Shown here: positions 37,576-49,130 of the stretch, piece after piece
Numbering within the stretch: position 1 is the first letter of the stretch
Layout of the letters: the number at the start of each line of letters is the position of its first letter
Source: Paenibacillus sp. FSL R7-0337
Lineage (GTDB): Bacteria; Bacillota; Bacilli; Paenibacillales; Paenibacillaceae
Length of the DNA: 64,000 nt
Assembly (NCBI RefSeq): GCF_037969875.1
Contig: NZ_CP150218.1
Location: 3,224,001 to 3,288,000 of the forward strand
Direction of reading: 5' to 3'
Translations under genes and position numbers: made by a program
Notes under the pieces: model-generated
Database searches by the model: none
Seen by the model: only the letters and a program-made list of their open reading frames with translations
What the model was told of the DNA's origin: nothing

Positions 37576-38008
37576 TTAACGAAGCCGCCGGACCTGCGTC
37601 CCCTCCGAATCATCCAGCGTAATCTCACAGACGTCCGTCCTAATCATTAGCGGATGCGGATAAGCTTTCTCCTGGTCAGACATGAACCATATCCGGCCTT
37701 GCCTCACTGCAATAATTAACCCATGCTCGTCACCCAGAGCGGCGAACTGGCTATTGTAATCCTGCCAAGGAACGAGCCCCAGTGATCCACAGCAACGCTT
37801 CATCTATCTGGTTCTCAGGGAAGTTGAACGCAAAATGATATTTCGGCTGTCTGCCTGGGTCAGACTCAGTAAAGGTTAGAGTAGACGCCCCTGCTTGTAC
37901 ACTAAAGGAGGCTGAAAGTTTCTGGACTACCACCAGCCCAAGAGTATTCTCATAAAAGTCTTTCATTTCTTTCAAGGAATGCGTTTGCATCTCTACTTCT
38001 CTTATCAT
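37576..38008 (-). pseudogene. VOC (glyoxalase-like) protein gene, frameshifted
   Basis: Two overlapping minus-strand frames encode the two halves of one VOC-superfamily protein. The N-terminal half (from 38008, HSLKEMKDFYENTLGL) runs to about residue 77 and then loses sense. The C-terminal half (SQFAALGDEHGLIIAV and on) continues one base out of frame. A run of four C on the plus strand at 37777-37780 is the likely break: with three, the frame reads on as ITGLVPWQDYN to the stop at 37576, giving about 144 residues. It may be a real frameshift or a homopolymer sequencing error. Confidence 0.75.
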
Positions 38009-38189
38009 TTAGGATCATCTCTGTTTGTGGCATAACAGCCATATCTTTGCTTCCATGGTATCCATGCAGAGAATTGAAGTCAAACCCGCATCTGCAACTT
38101 CTGCGCAGCATCCGCGTCCATAACAATATGGAAAATCTATCTATTCTCTGAAAACAAAAGGATAATTGAAGACAACAGGAGGTTTATGT

Positions 38190-39581
38190 ATGCGCTATAT
38201 GGCAGCAATTGTGCTGGCTGCGGCTCTGCTCTCAGGATGTCAGGGAGCAGACAAGGCCGCTGTTAATGGCTCTTCCTCAGCTCCATCGACCGCTTCCCCA
38301 ACCACCGGATTACCTACGGCTGTGTCAGCCACACCTTCCGCTTCAGCACCTTCGAGCGAGGAAGAGCCACTGCTCTACATTGAGCAATTGCGAATTATCG
38401 GCGGAGGCGGACAACTGATTCAGGTGAAGTCGAACACCGATATCAATAAACAATCATTGGAGCAAGCGCTGAAGAAAAGTCTACAGACCAGTACTCCCGA
38501 GGCAGAGTTCCGTTACACGCTGGAATGGGAGTCCCCGCGCTTTGTGCAAATCCGCCTGCATCTGGATGAGAGCAGCGCCTGGTCCGGGACGTTCACCCTG
38601 GATGAAGCCGTCACCGCAGATGGGCGCAAGTATGCCAGTACCGAGCAGCCGTACCGCAACACGGTTGTGGTTAGAGCCCAGGCTGGTCAAGGCAGCCTGC
38701 TGTTCCAGGGCATCACCTCCGGTACCCGGCGCGTAGTACCTGCCTGGAACACGGGCTGGATCAAGTCGATTCAAACTGCTGAATCCTCCGCTCCCTCCTA
38801 TCTGTTCTACGGACAGGAGAAGCATCATTTGGTGCAAGCCCTGAAGGGCGAGGCGCTGGAGATTCCGGCTTTTCCGCAGGATAAGGATGCCTTCGGCAAT
38901 GACTACGGATACCATGAGATGTATTCTGACCGCTTCTACGGGGACTTCACTTATATGATCTCAGGCAATAAGACGCTGTATCTCGTAGACTTGAAGGCCT
39001 TCACCCGTACGAAGCTTCATGTGTTCAACAAGCCGGTCTATGGAATGTCCTCCTCGCCTGACGGTAAGCGTATCGCTGTATTAACCGCACATGACGAGTT
39101 CATTGGCCCCGGGGCAGACTTGACGGTGCTGGATCAGAAGGGGAAAATACTGCATTCCAAGGAGAACGCTGCCTTCATCTCCCACAGTGACGGCTTCCTG
39201 TTCGTTTATTCGCTGACCTGGGAGGATGATTCGCATCTGATTCTTCCCGCAGACAGAGGTGAGAAGAACCCTCTCGGCCAAATCCGATACAATACCGGAA
39301 GCGGAACGTCCACGGTTATGCAGGATAAGCGCATCACGGACCAGTTGAAGCAGGATCTCACAGAGCATGAGCAGCAGCCGCACAATGACTTACTGCTCTC
39401 TGAACTCCGCTGGTCACCTGACAACAGATTCGCAGCCTTCAAATCCGGCACAGGAACCATCCAGGTCTACGACACCCAGGAGCGGACCTTCACGTTCGTA
39501 TCCGCAGGCACCCTCCTGGACTGGATGCCGGATGGAACGCTGGCCTGGGCGGATGCCGGGGATCATGTGTATACATTTTGA
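38190..39581 (+). CDS. Lipoprotein with beta-propeller-like C-terminal region
   Basis: A 463-residue secreted lipoprotein. A short signal peptide ends in lipobox LLSGC, followed by a Ser/Thr/Pro/Ala-rich linker (about 20-60). The first soluble part (about 60-180) resembles an Ig-like fold. The second (about 180-463) has WD40/TolB-like propeller strands such as GMSSSPDGKRIAVL and LRWSPDNRFAAFKS. The start ATG 38190 has GGAGG 7 nt upstream; a TTG at 38166 lacks one. It would be anchored outside the membrane. The role is unknown. Confidence 0.82.
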   Translation: MRYMAAIVLAAALLSGCQGADKAAVNGSSSAPSTASPTTGLPTAVSATPSASAPSSEEEPLLYIEQLRIIGGGGQLIQVKSNTDINKQSLEQALKKSLQTSTPEAEFRYTLEWESPRFVQIRLHLDESSAWSGTFTLDEAVTADGRKYASTEQPYRNTVVVRAQAGQGSLLFQGITSGTRRVVPAWNTGWIKSIQTAESSAPSYLFYGQEKHHLVQALKGEALEIPAFPQDKDAFGNDYGYHEMYSDRFYGDFTYMISGNKTLYLVDLKAFTRTKLHVFNKPVYGMSSSPDGKRIAVLTAHDEFIGPGADLTVLDQKGKILHSKENAAFISHSDGFLFVYSLTWEDDSHLILPADRGEKNPLGQIRYNTGSGTSTVMQDKRITDQLKQDLTEHEQQPHNDLLLSELRWSPDNRFAAFKSGTGTIQVYDTQERTFTFVSAGTLLDWMPDGTLAWADAGDHVYTF

Positions 39582-39991
39582 GTAAAAGGGACAGACATTG
39601 AAAAGAGTTGCGAGGGAAATATGGCAAACCAGGAATAATGGCGGGCACATGTCCAGCAGTTGATTCCCAAGTTGGAAGCATAGAATTCATGAAATCCTGA
39701 ATTATTCTATATCTGATCAGCAAGAAGCCTGCAATCCCGGTATGGGGTGCAGGCTTTTTACAATCTCTTTTCTAAATGATAAGGCACAGTTAGTGGCAAT
39801 TATACTAAAGAAAAATAATTTCAGCAGAAAAAAAGAAATCTGAATCGCAACAACGAGCCTTGCTTCTTTATATTCCATCTCCTCTCTTCCATCTGAAACT
39901 GGTCTGTTATAAATTTTTTTTGTAATGAAGTGAGAATATTGAATGGTTTGTTGCATCTTAGAAGTAGAACAGCAGGAAAGGAGGATTACAA
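39582..39991. other. 410-bp intergenic stretch: terminator and ECF operon leader
   Basis: No credible gene. It holds a terminator hairpin (39725-39759), then an AT-rich leader before the ECF sigma gene. Short open frames on the minus strand cross the terminator and have no ribosome site. Confidence 0.6.
39725..39759 (+). terminator. Intrinsic terminator
   Basis: Arms AGCCTGCA (39726-39733) and TGCAGGCT (39748-39755) close a 14-nt loop and are followed by a T-run. It is 144 bp after the lipoprotein stop, the only plus-strand gene it could serve. Confidence 0.8.
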
Positions 39992-40585
39992 ATGAACGAC
40001 AGGGAACAGGAGCTTAGCATAATCCACGATGTTTTAAGAGGAAATAAGGCATCCTACACTTTCCTGGTAGACAAATATAAAAACAAGATTTATGGCCTGC
40101 TTTTAAAAATGGGAGCCTCTACTGAAGATGCAAAAGATATGACACAGGAAACCTTTATAACAGCTTATCGGAAGCTGGGAAGTCATCGCACAGACCGAAG
40201 TTTTGCAGGATGGATATACACAATTTCGATTCATATATTCCAGAATAGATACAGAGGAAAGAAGCACCAGGTTCATCTAGAAATCACCAACGATCTCTTA
40301 AGCTCACTACCTAATCCGGAAAGCGAAGCTATACACCAGGAAAACAGAAAAGAACTCTCCGCTCTTGTTAACAAGCTTCCAAGCAAATACAGATTAATGA
40401 TATTACTGAGATATACAAATGACCTGACCTATGAAGAGATGGAGCAAATTACAGGGTACAGTATTAATCAAATCAGAAACGGATTGCATCGGGCTAAAAA
40501 AAGACTTCATAAATTACTCACAAAGGAAGGAGTGGACTTAAATGAAATGTTGGAGCATTGTGGAGATGGAAGAGTCTCTCATTAG
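39992..40585 (+). CDS. ECF-type RNA polymerase sigma factor
   Basis: A 197-residue sigma-70 family factor with only regions 2 and 4. Region 2 includes AKDMTQETFITAYRKLG and the -10 contact stretch RSFAGWIYTISIHIFQNRYR; region 4 has YEEMEQITGYSINQIRNGLH, a helix-turn-helix. AAAGGAGG precedes the ATG. The anti-sigma gene overlaps its 3' end by 44 nt, so the two are translationally coupled. The pair is noticeably more AT-rich than its neighbours. Confidence 0.93.
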   Translation: MNDREQELSIIHDVLRGNKASYTFLVDKYKNKIYGLLLKMGASTEDAKDMTQETFITAYRKLGSHRTDRSFAGWIYTISIHIFQNRYRGKKHQVHLEITNDLLSSLPNPESEAIHQENRKELSALVNKLPSKYRLMILLRYTNDLTYEEMEQITGYSINQIRNGLHRAKKRLHKLLTKEGVDLNEMLEHCGDGRVSH

Positions 40586-42152
40586 TGGGCGACTGGATGA
40601 GTTGGAGAAGCATATTGAAAACTGCCCGGAGTGTTTGGCTCGTTACAATCAGCTCCTGCAAGAACAATCTGAATTCTCTGATGCCCTATTCCCGGATGCA
40701 TTGCCTTCTTCATTCACAAACAAAATCATGGAAGAAATACAAGAAACCACAATAGATCCTGTCGGAGAGCCAGTGCAAATGAATCTCCCGTCTGGAGAGT
40801 CTGCTCACCGGACAAATAGAACCATACAACGATGGACGGTTGCTGTTGCGACGATTCTCATATTGTGTGGCTCCTTAATATTTGCAAGTCCATCTATAGC
40901 GGAATTCGTTCGTTCCATGTTTTCATCTGACGCCTCATTAGACCCTGGACTACTACAATCCAGAGAATTAGGTCTGATTCAAGATCCAGGAATAAATGTT
41001 AGTAGTCACGGGTACAGAATTCAGATAAATGAAGTTTCAGCAGATGCGGTCAGACTCACCATAGCGTTGAAGATCACTGACCGTTTTGGACAACCGATTA
41101 AAGACGGATTCGATCCAGAGAAACTTATCGTTAAAGATGAGCAAGGAAATGAAGTCGGCCTAGGGAGTGGGATTACAGGATATGTTGGTGGTGTATATGT
41201 TTATAAATACACTTATAAAGGGGAACTTACTTCATCAACGATTATTGTAGAGAGTCTTATTGATAAGATCAAGGAAACCAAAGGAAACTGGAAATTTTCT
41301 TTTCCCGTGGATTTGACTAGAGCAGCTTCTCTGACTACTGTAGATGAGTTGGACGAGCGCTATGTTACCCCAGAAGGCCTGACGATTCAAATGAATAGAC
41401 TTACCCATACCCCGAGTGGAGTCAAATTGGAACTTACAACATCACTAAGCCAACAAGTAAGAAATAAAGTTCCGGCTGATATGGAAGAAAAGCAGAAACT
41501 GATGTTCCACTTTGAAGATGAACAAGGAAAAATAATATCACAAGTTAATGGACTAGGCTCTTTTGATATGTTAGTGGGAGTTACATCAAAGCGTACTGAA
41601 AAAGGGGTTCATTGGGCTTATACCTTTATTGATCTGCCTTATGATACACAACACATAAAAATGGTTTTAGATGGATACTCCATACCCGAGAAGAGCGAGG
41701 GTTCCATAGTCATTAATCCATCAAAGCTTAGCAAAGAAAATGCCGTATTTAATCATTCTGGTGATATCGTAAGGTTCAAATCCTTTAAAATCACTCAGGA
41801 CCCTGATCAACAAGCGGCAATAGCGGCTGGAGTTATTGAGAATCAAGAACCAATATCGGCGGGAGTTTTCGAAATTAAGGGTACCTATATAAATACGGGC
41901 AATCCTGATATTGATCAATGGCAAGCCATTGATGATAAAGGCAATAATTATCCTGTAGAATTTCGAGGGAGAACAAGTCTTGAACAGAAAGAACAAGATG
42001 GAATTTTTATCGTTAAAGGGTTAAACAGTATACCAATGAGACTAACTTTAATTCGAAGTATTGTCGATCGGTATTATTCAGATATTCAATGGTCTTTTGA
42101 CCTTCCAAGAGGCAAACTAATCCTCGGATTGAAAAACAACGAAATCAATTAA
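40542..42152 (+). CDS. Anti-sigma factor with zinc finger and DUF4179-like domain
   Basis: A 536-residue single-pass membrane protein. A zinc-binding anti-sigma motif HIENCPEC (HxxxCxxC) near residue 26 should bind the sigma factor encoded just upstream. A helix near 100-120 (VAVATILILCGSLIF) crosses the membrane. The rest (about 125-536) is an extracytoplasmic beta-rich region whose first part resembles DUF4179. The start lies inside the sigma gene with GGAG 9 nt upstream. Release of the sigma factor would require proteolysis after an envelope signal. The large outer domain is the likely sensor. Confidence 0.88.
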   Translation: MKCWSIVEMEESLISGRLDELEKHIENCPECLARYNQLLQEQSEFSDALFPDALPSSFTNKIMEEIQETTIDPVGEPVQMNLPSGESAHRTNRTIQRWTVAVATILILCGSLIFASPSIAEFVRSMFSSDASLDPGLLQSRELGLIQDPGINVSSHGYRIQINEVSADAVRLTIALKITDRFGQPIKDGFDPEKLIVKDEQGNEVGLGSGITGYVGGVYVYKYTYKGELTSSTIIVESLIDKIKETKGNWKFSFPVDLTRAASLTTVDELDERYVTPEGLTIQMNRLTHTPSGVKLELTTSLSQQVRNKVPADMEEKQKLMFHFEDEQGKIISQVNGLGSFDMLVGVTSKRTEKGVHWAYTFIDLPYDTQHIKMVLDGYSIPEKSEGSIVINPSKLSKENAVFNHSGDIVRFKSFKITQDPDQQAAIAAGVIENQEPISAGVFEIKGTYINTGNPDIDQWQAIDDKGNNYPVEFRGRTSLEQKEQDGIFIVKGLNSIPMRLTLIRSIVDRYYSDIQWSFDLPRGKLILGLKNNEIN

Positions 42153-42206
42153 TTTACAGTAGTGAGAAAACCACATTTTGGCGCTAGTATTGATTTATTC
42201 TGAGAA

Positions 42207-42245
42207 GGAGAAACGCAGAGTTGTTGATTACAACTCTGCGTTCTC
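42207..42245. terminator. Strong hairpin between convergent genes
   Basis: A stem of about 16 bp with one bulged base pairs GAGAAACGCAGAGTTGT with ACAACTCTGCGTTCTC around a 5-nt loop. It lies between the anti-sigma gene and a convergent methyltransferase gene. There is no long T-run, but the stem is very stable. Confidence 0.7.
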
Positions 42246-42316
42246 GATTATCCATTCATCCGTTTCTCAACCTTCAGCGCCAGTGTTAATGCGCCCTCGG
42301 TGTGTATCCCTTTTGA

Positions 42317-43075
42317 CTATACTTCTCCCCAAAAAATCTCAGTTTCATATTCGAAGGGAACCACACCGCCCTGATTATGCCTGTCAAATATATTCTGCAG
42401 CTCTGTCATCATCGGATTGTAATTCGGATTCCCCGGAACAGGGCTATAGGAGGAGGATAACAGCCTGCCGCTCAGACCCTCGAAATCGAACTCCTGAGTC
42501 ATTTCAAACAGGCTTTTATGCATCGTGTTCTCTTTGAAAAAAGAGACAAGCGTCGCCTCAGAAATGTTTTTATGATTTACTTGTTCATAGTCGGTTCCGT
42601 AGGTGTGAAGCAGTTGATCGTACTCTTCACGAAATGAAGTACCGTGTGTAAGGCGGGAATTCCATATGAGTATGACTTTCCCGCCAGGCTGTAGTATTCT
42701 GCGGAACTCCGTTTGCGCGGCTACCCGGTCAAACCAGTGAAATGCCTGAGCACAGACAATAAACTCAACCGACCGATCCGGTAACCCGGTAGCTTCCGCA
42801 GAGCCTGACCTACTCTGAAAGTTCGGATTGCTGTAGAGCCTTTGCTCTGCGGCTTCACGCATGGCCTGATTAGGCTCGACCGCGAATACATCGCTGCCGC
42901 GTTCCAGAAGCAGCTTGGACAGGCTCCCTGTGCCTGAACCGATATCTGCTATTTTACTGTTCGGGCGCAGACCAATATTGTTGTACAAATAATCGATAGC
43001 TTCTTGTGGATAGCTTGGGCGGTACTTCAAATAGGAATCGACACGATTAGTAAACCTTTCCCCACTGTCCATCAC
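42317..43075 (-). CDS. Class I SAM-dependent methyltransferase
   Basis: A methyltransferase of about 252 residues with motif I IADIGSGTGSLSKLLL, motif II VFAVEPN and the later FIVCAQAFHWFD stretch. These resemble the UbiE/trans-aconitate methyltransferase-like group. GTG 43075 (8 nt from AGGAG) or ATG 43072 (11 nt) may be the start. A small membrane protein gene lies just upstream. Substrate unknown. Confidence 0.88.
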   Translation of the reverse strand: MMDSGERFTNRVDSYLKYRPSYPQEAIDYLYNNIGLRPNSKIADIGSGTGSLSKLLLERGSDVFAVEPNQAMREAAEQRLYSNPNFQSRSGSAEATGLPDRSVEFIVCAQAFHWFDRVAAQTEFRRILQPGGKVILIWNSRLTHGTSFREEYDQLLHTYGTDYEQVNHKNISEATLVSFFKENTMHKSLFEMTQEFDFEGLSGRLLSSSYSPVPGNPNYNPMMTELQNIFDRHNQGGVVPFEYETEIFWGEV

Positions 43076-43086
43076 TGTTCACTCTC

Positions 43087-43335
43087 CTATTTTGTTTTCT
43101 TCGGAAAACCGTATACGAATAGTATCACACCAATTAACGTAAGGATGGGCACAAAGATGTTATCGAAGAAGCCGGCGATATGGATTTTAGGCTGGGCATC
43201 GAACATTTGCGCTTGGTATAACGCATTAATTTCATGACTGCGGGCGATTAACGCCCCTACACGTTCGATCGTGTAGATTAACCCGGCAGCAATCAGAAAG
43301 GCCGCCCCTAGTTTTCGGTATAAGTTGTTGCCCAT
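43087..43335 (-). CDS. Small two-helix membrane protein
   Basis: An 82-residue protein with two hydrophobic helices (about 8-27 and 55-77) and a basic C terminus (FPKKTK). GGAGG lies 12 nt before the ATG. It is 11 bp upstream of the methyltransferase gene and likely in its operon. I recognise no family. Confidence 0.65.
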   Translation of the reverse strand: MGNNLYRKLGAAFLIAAGLIYTIERVGALIARSHEINALYQAQMFDAQPKIHIAGFFDNIFVPILTLIGVILFVYGFPKKTK

Positions 43336-43376
43336 GGAATATTATTGCCTCCTCTACTCTTGGTGGATTGATTTAG

Positions 43377-44492
43377 TTACGGTTTCACCACTCCGGCTGG
43401 AAGCTCGGAAGCCGGCGGCCAGACAATGGTTCCGCCGCGGTTCATATACCCTCTGATTTCCTCGCGTGTCTCTGGAACGAGCAGGGTGATTTCCGCCAAC
43501 TCGCCGTTAAACGAATCAGCCCAATAGAGTTGCGGCTTGACCACGAAGCGGCCGGAGGTATTAATATAGCCGTACCGCTGCCCCGTACTGGCTGGAACCA
43601 GACCGCCCTTAAACAAGCCTCCGGCCGTATATCCCTGGATGACTTTGGCGCCCTTCTTATTAATATAGAAGGTGACTCCATTACGTTCAACGAATGCCAG
43701 TCCTTCCGAGAACGGCTGCGCCATGCTGAATTGTGGCTTGATAAGGTAATTGCCTGTTTTGTCAATGTAGCCGTATTTGCCGTTCACATACACAACTGCT
43801 ACTCCGTCGGAGAACGGTGTAGCATAATCATACCGGGGCGTTATGCGAAGCTTGCCGGTGGTGTCAATATAGCCGTATTTTCCGCCAACGGCAAGCGCAA
43901 CGGCTGCCATGCCATCAGAGAAATCAGACGTTAAGCTATACCGGTACGGAACGATAAGCTCGCCCTTCGTGTTAATGTACCCTGAGGCTTTGCCCATATT
44001 GACCCGAGCCAGTCCTTCGGAGAAATTAAATGCCCGGACGTAGATTGGCTGTATAGCCACCTTGCCTTGACTGTCGATATACCCGTACCGGGTCGCCGCG
44101 GCCCCGCCAGCCGGTTGAACCTTCGCTGTATACAGCGCGCGGTCATTATACAGAATGCCGGCATCTCTCAGCTTATATTCGAACAGCTTTTTGCCGGCCG
44201 AGCTGAAATAATATTGCTTCTTAGCCGCATGGTCCTCGACGTATACTGTCCCTCCGGGCATTCCTGAATACCCGTATCCGTCGTATACCGCTTCGATAAC
44301 CACCTTACCTTTGCCGTTGATGAAGCCGTATTTCCCCTTCACTTCAACCGGATATAATTGATCGGCCGTCTTGGCCTGCACAGTACCCGCACCGGCAGCC
44401 TGGGCCTTGTCCTGCGATTGCGATGGACCCGCTACACTTGCACTGAACACCATCGTCGTCATTAGTAGGGTTAAAGCCAGCTTTTTAAACAC
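43377..44492 (-). CDS. Secreted WG-repeat protein
   Basis: A 371-residue protein with a signal peptide (FKKLALTLLMTTMVFSASV) followed by seven WG (KWG) repeats of about 40-46 residues. Each has the core YGYIDxxGKxxIxPxYxxAxxFSxG; the last two are more divergent. The start used is GTG 44492, just before the signal peptide and with GAGGAG about 12 nt upstream; the open frame extends to 44807 but that part is not protein-like and runs into bglH. WG repeats form beta-rich solenoids or propellers of unclear function at the cell surface. Confidence 0.85.
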   Translation of the reverse strand: MFKKLALTLLMTTMVFSASVAGPSQSQDKAQAAGAGTVQAKTADQLYPVEVKGKYGFINGKGKVVIEAVYDGYGYSGMPGGTVYVEDHAAKKQYYFSSAGKKLFEYKLRDAGILYNDRALYTAKVQPAGGAAATRYGYIDSQGKVAIQPIYVRAFNFSEGLARVNMGKASGYINTKGELIVPYRYSLTSDFSDGMAAVALAVGGKYGYIDTTGKLRITPRYDYATPFSDGVAVVYVNGKYGYIDKTGNYLIKPQFSMAQPFSEGLAFVERNGVTFYINKKGAKVIQGYTAGGLFKGGLVPASTGQRYGYINTSGRFVVKPQLYWADSFNGELAEITLLVPETREEIRGYMNRGGTIVWPPASELPAGVVKP

Positions 44493-44577
44493 CTGTGGTT
44501 CACTCTCCTCAGAGGCTATTTTCCATTCTTTATGTATAGACGGCGATTGTACCGGTTTTGTTGTGCAATATTTGGAA

Positions 44578-44629
44578 GAAAAAAATAGGGCTGCCCCAAG
44601 CGGCCTCTCATGGCTACCAGGACAACCCT
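44578..44629 (-). terminator. Terminator of the beta-glucoside operon
   Basis: A 10-bp stem with two G-T pairs (44620-44629 with 44587-44596) is followed on the minus strand by a run of seven T. It begins 13 bp after the bglH stop. Confidence 0.75.
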
Positions 44630-44641
44630 TTGCAATTACAT

Positions 44642-46054
<1,413 letters not shown>

Positions 46055-46075
46055 TTATTCCTCCTCAGTCTTGTA

Positions 46076-47965
<1,890 letters not shown>

Positions 47966-47987
47966 CTATACTGCCAAAAATGAGCAT

Positions 47988-48046
47988 AAAAAAAACCTAA
48001 ACGAAAGCTGTGAGATCACACCGGTGTGATCCACATCTCGTTTAGG
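47988..48046 (-). terminator. LicT-controlled leader terminator of bglP
   Basis: Outer stem CCTAAACGA (47996-48004) with TCGTTTAGG (48038-48046), an inner 18-bp perfect palindrome (48014-48031), and eight T on the minus strand at 47988-47995. Its upstream arm overlaps the 3' end of the RAT by 2 nt, so the two structures exclude each other. Confidence 0.9.
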
Positions 48047-48073
48047 TATTGCCTGCTTCAGCAGTAACAATCC
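48045..48073 (-). promoter_or_regulatory. RAT (ribonucleic antiterminator) for LicT
   Basis: The minus strand reads GGATTGTTACTG then CTGAAGCAGGCAATACC, a 29-nt element with the paired internal loops typical of LicT/BglG RNA targets. When LicT dimers bind it the overlapping terminator cannot form and bglP-bglH is transcribed. Confidence 0.92.
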
Positions 48074-48094
48074 TTAGATTTAAGTTGTGACTCC

Positions 48095-48123
48095 AATATA
48101 TCGGATTAGGTAATCGTTTGCAA
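48095..48123 (-). promoter_or_regulatory. bglP promoter overlapped by a cre-like site
   Basis: On the minus strand TTGCAA (48118-48123), a 17-bp spacer and TATATT (48095-48100) form a good vegetative promoter. TGCAAACGATTACC (48109-48122) matches 12 of 14 positions of the CcpA cre consensus and lies over the -35 and spacer, which is suited to repression. Confidence 0.75.
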
Positions 48124-48142
48124 GCCTTTTCCGGCTTCCTTT

Positions 48143-49000
48143 TTAATCCAACGGGTTCATATCTCTTGAAGTGACCCGCTGAATATGAATCGTCAGATAG
48201 ACCTTCTCGTCAATGGACATAGCATTCCCGTACGTCTCTTCCAAGTAATGATTGATCTTATTCGTACATGCAAAAGCCTGCGGAAATTTCACCTTAATCT
48301 GATCGTACAGGAAGTTGTCGCCCGATGCGGACCGCTCCTGTTCCCCGCTGATCATACGCTGGAGGAAATACTGGAGATGAGTGAGGAACCGGGAATAATT
48401 GAACGAATTCTCATTGAGCTTCACCTGATATTCTTCCACCAGAATGCCGAAGATATCTCTCATCGCCTTGGTCACCTCGACCGTCCGTTGCATCTCCTGG
48501 CCATCCTGCCGGGCGTTCACGAAATGCATCGCAATGAAGCTCGCCTCATCCTGATCCATCTCGATGTCAAAGTGCTTGCGGATCAGACTCAGCGCGTGTA
48601 CGCCAATAGCGAACTCCTTGGGGTAGAACCGCTTGATCTGCCAGAACAGGGCGTTCTTCAGATTCATCGACTTCCGGTAGCGGGCAATCGCAAAATGAAT
48701 ATGGTCAATTAACGTGATATAGATATTGTCGTTGAAGATGTCGCCCATCTCCGCCTTGGCGTGGGCTATAATCTCATCGGCCAGCGAGAAATATTCAGCA
48801 GACGTCTCCCCGATCAGGTCAATCAATTTGCGCGGAACCTTCTCGGGCTTGAGCATGAAGGTCTTCTCGATCCGTTCCTCTTCAACCCGCTGCCCCGCCT
48901 TCTTTTTATAGCCTAATCCGTTCCCAATGATAACGTATTCATGACCGACCTGGTCTTCAGCCCGAATGACATTGTTATTGAAAATCTGCCGGATAATCAT
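48143..49000 (-). CDS. licT: Transcription antiterminator LicT (BglG family)
   Basis: A 285-residue regulator. The N-terminal RNA-binding CAT domain (1-55) carries IRQIFNNNVI and EYVIIGNGLGYKKKAGQ; two PRD domains follow (about 65-170 and 171-280) with His sites phosphorylated by HPr and EIIB. It binds the RAT at 48045-48073 in the bglP leader when beta-glucosides are present and phosphorylated by HPr. GAGGTG lies before the ATG. The gene is directly upstream of its target operon, as in B. subtilis. Confidence 0.94.
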   Translation of the reverse strand: MIIRQIFNNNVIRAEDQVGHEYVIIGNGLGYKKKAGQRVEEERIEKTFMLKPEKVPRKLIDLIGETSAEYFSLADEIIAHAKAEMGDIFNDNIYITLIDHIHFAIARYRKSMNLKNALFWQIKRFYPKEFAIGVHALSLIRKHFDIEMDQDEASFIAMHFVNARQDGQEMQRTVEVTKAMRDIFGILVEEYQVKLNENSFNYSRFLTHLQYFLQRMISGEQERSASGDNFLYDQIKVKFPQAFACTNKINHYLEETYGNAMSIDEKVYLTIHIQRVTSRDMNPLD

Positions 49001-49046
49001 GGTGCTTCACCTCTTCTGTATGACTCCCTGAAAATATATCCTAAGA

Positions 49047-49062
49047 TAACACAGTGGTGTTA
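49047..49062. repeat. Inverted repeat upstream of licT
   Basis: TAACAC-AGTG-GTGTTA is a perfect 6-bp dyad, 47 bp before the licT ATG. It could be an operator for licT or a small hairpin; no partner is known. Confidence 0.4.
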
Positions 49063-49130
49063 GAAAAGACAAGGGGCGGGGGAGCCCAGTCATCAGGTAC
49101 GTATTGGTACTGAACGTATAGTAAGCAAAA

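Noticed and set aside
39893-39920. TGAAAC in front of the ECF sigma gene as an autoregulatory ECF promoter
   Set aside because: At 16-17 bp downstream there is only a T-run, not a CGTA or CGTC-like -10.
39717-39956. Minus-strand 79-codon frame with a hydrophobic stretch before the ECF sigma gene
   Set aside because: It runs through the terminator hairpin at 39725-39759 and lacks a ribosome site.
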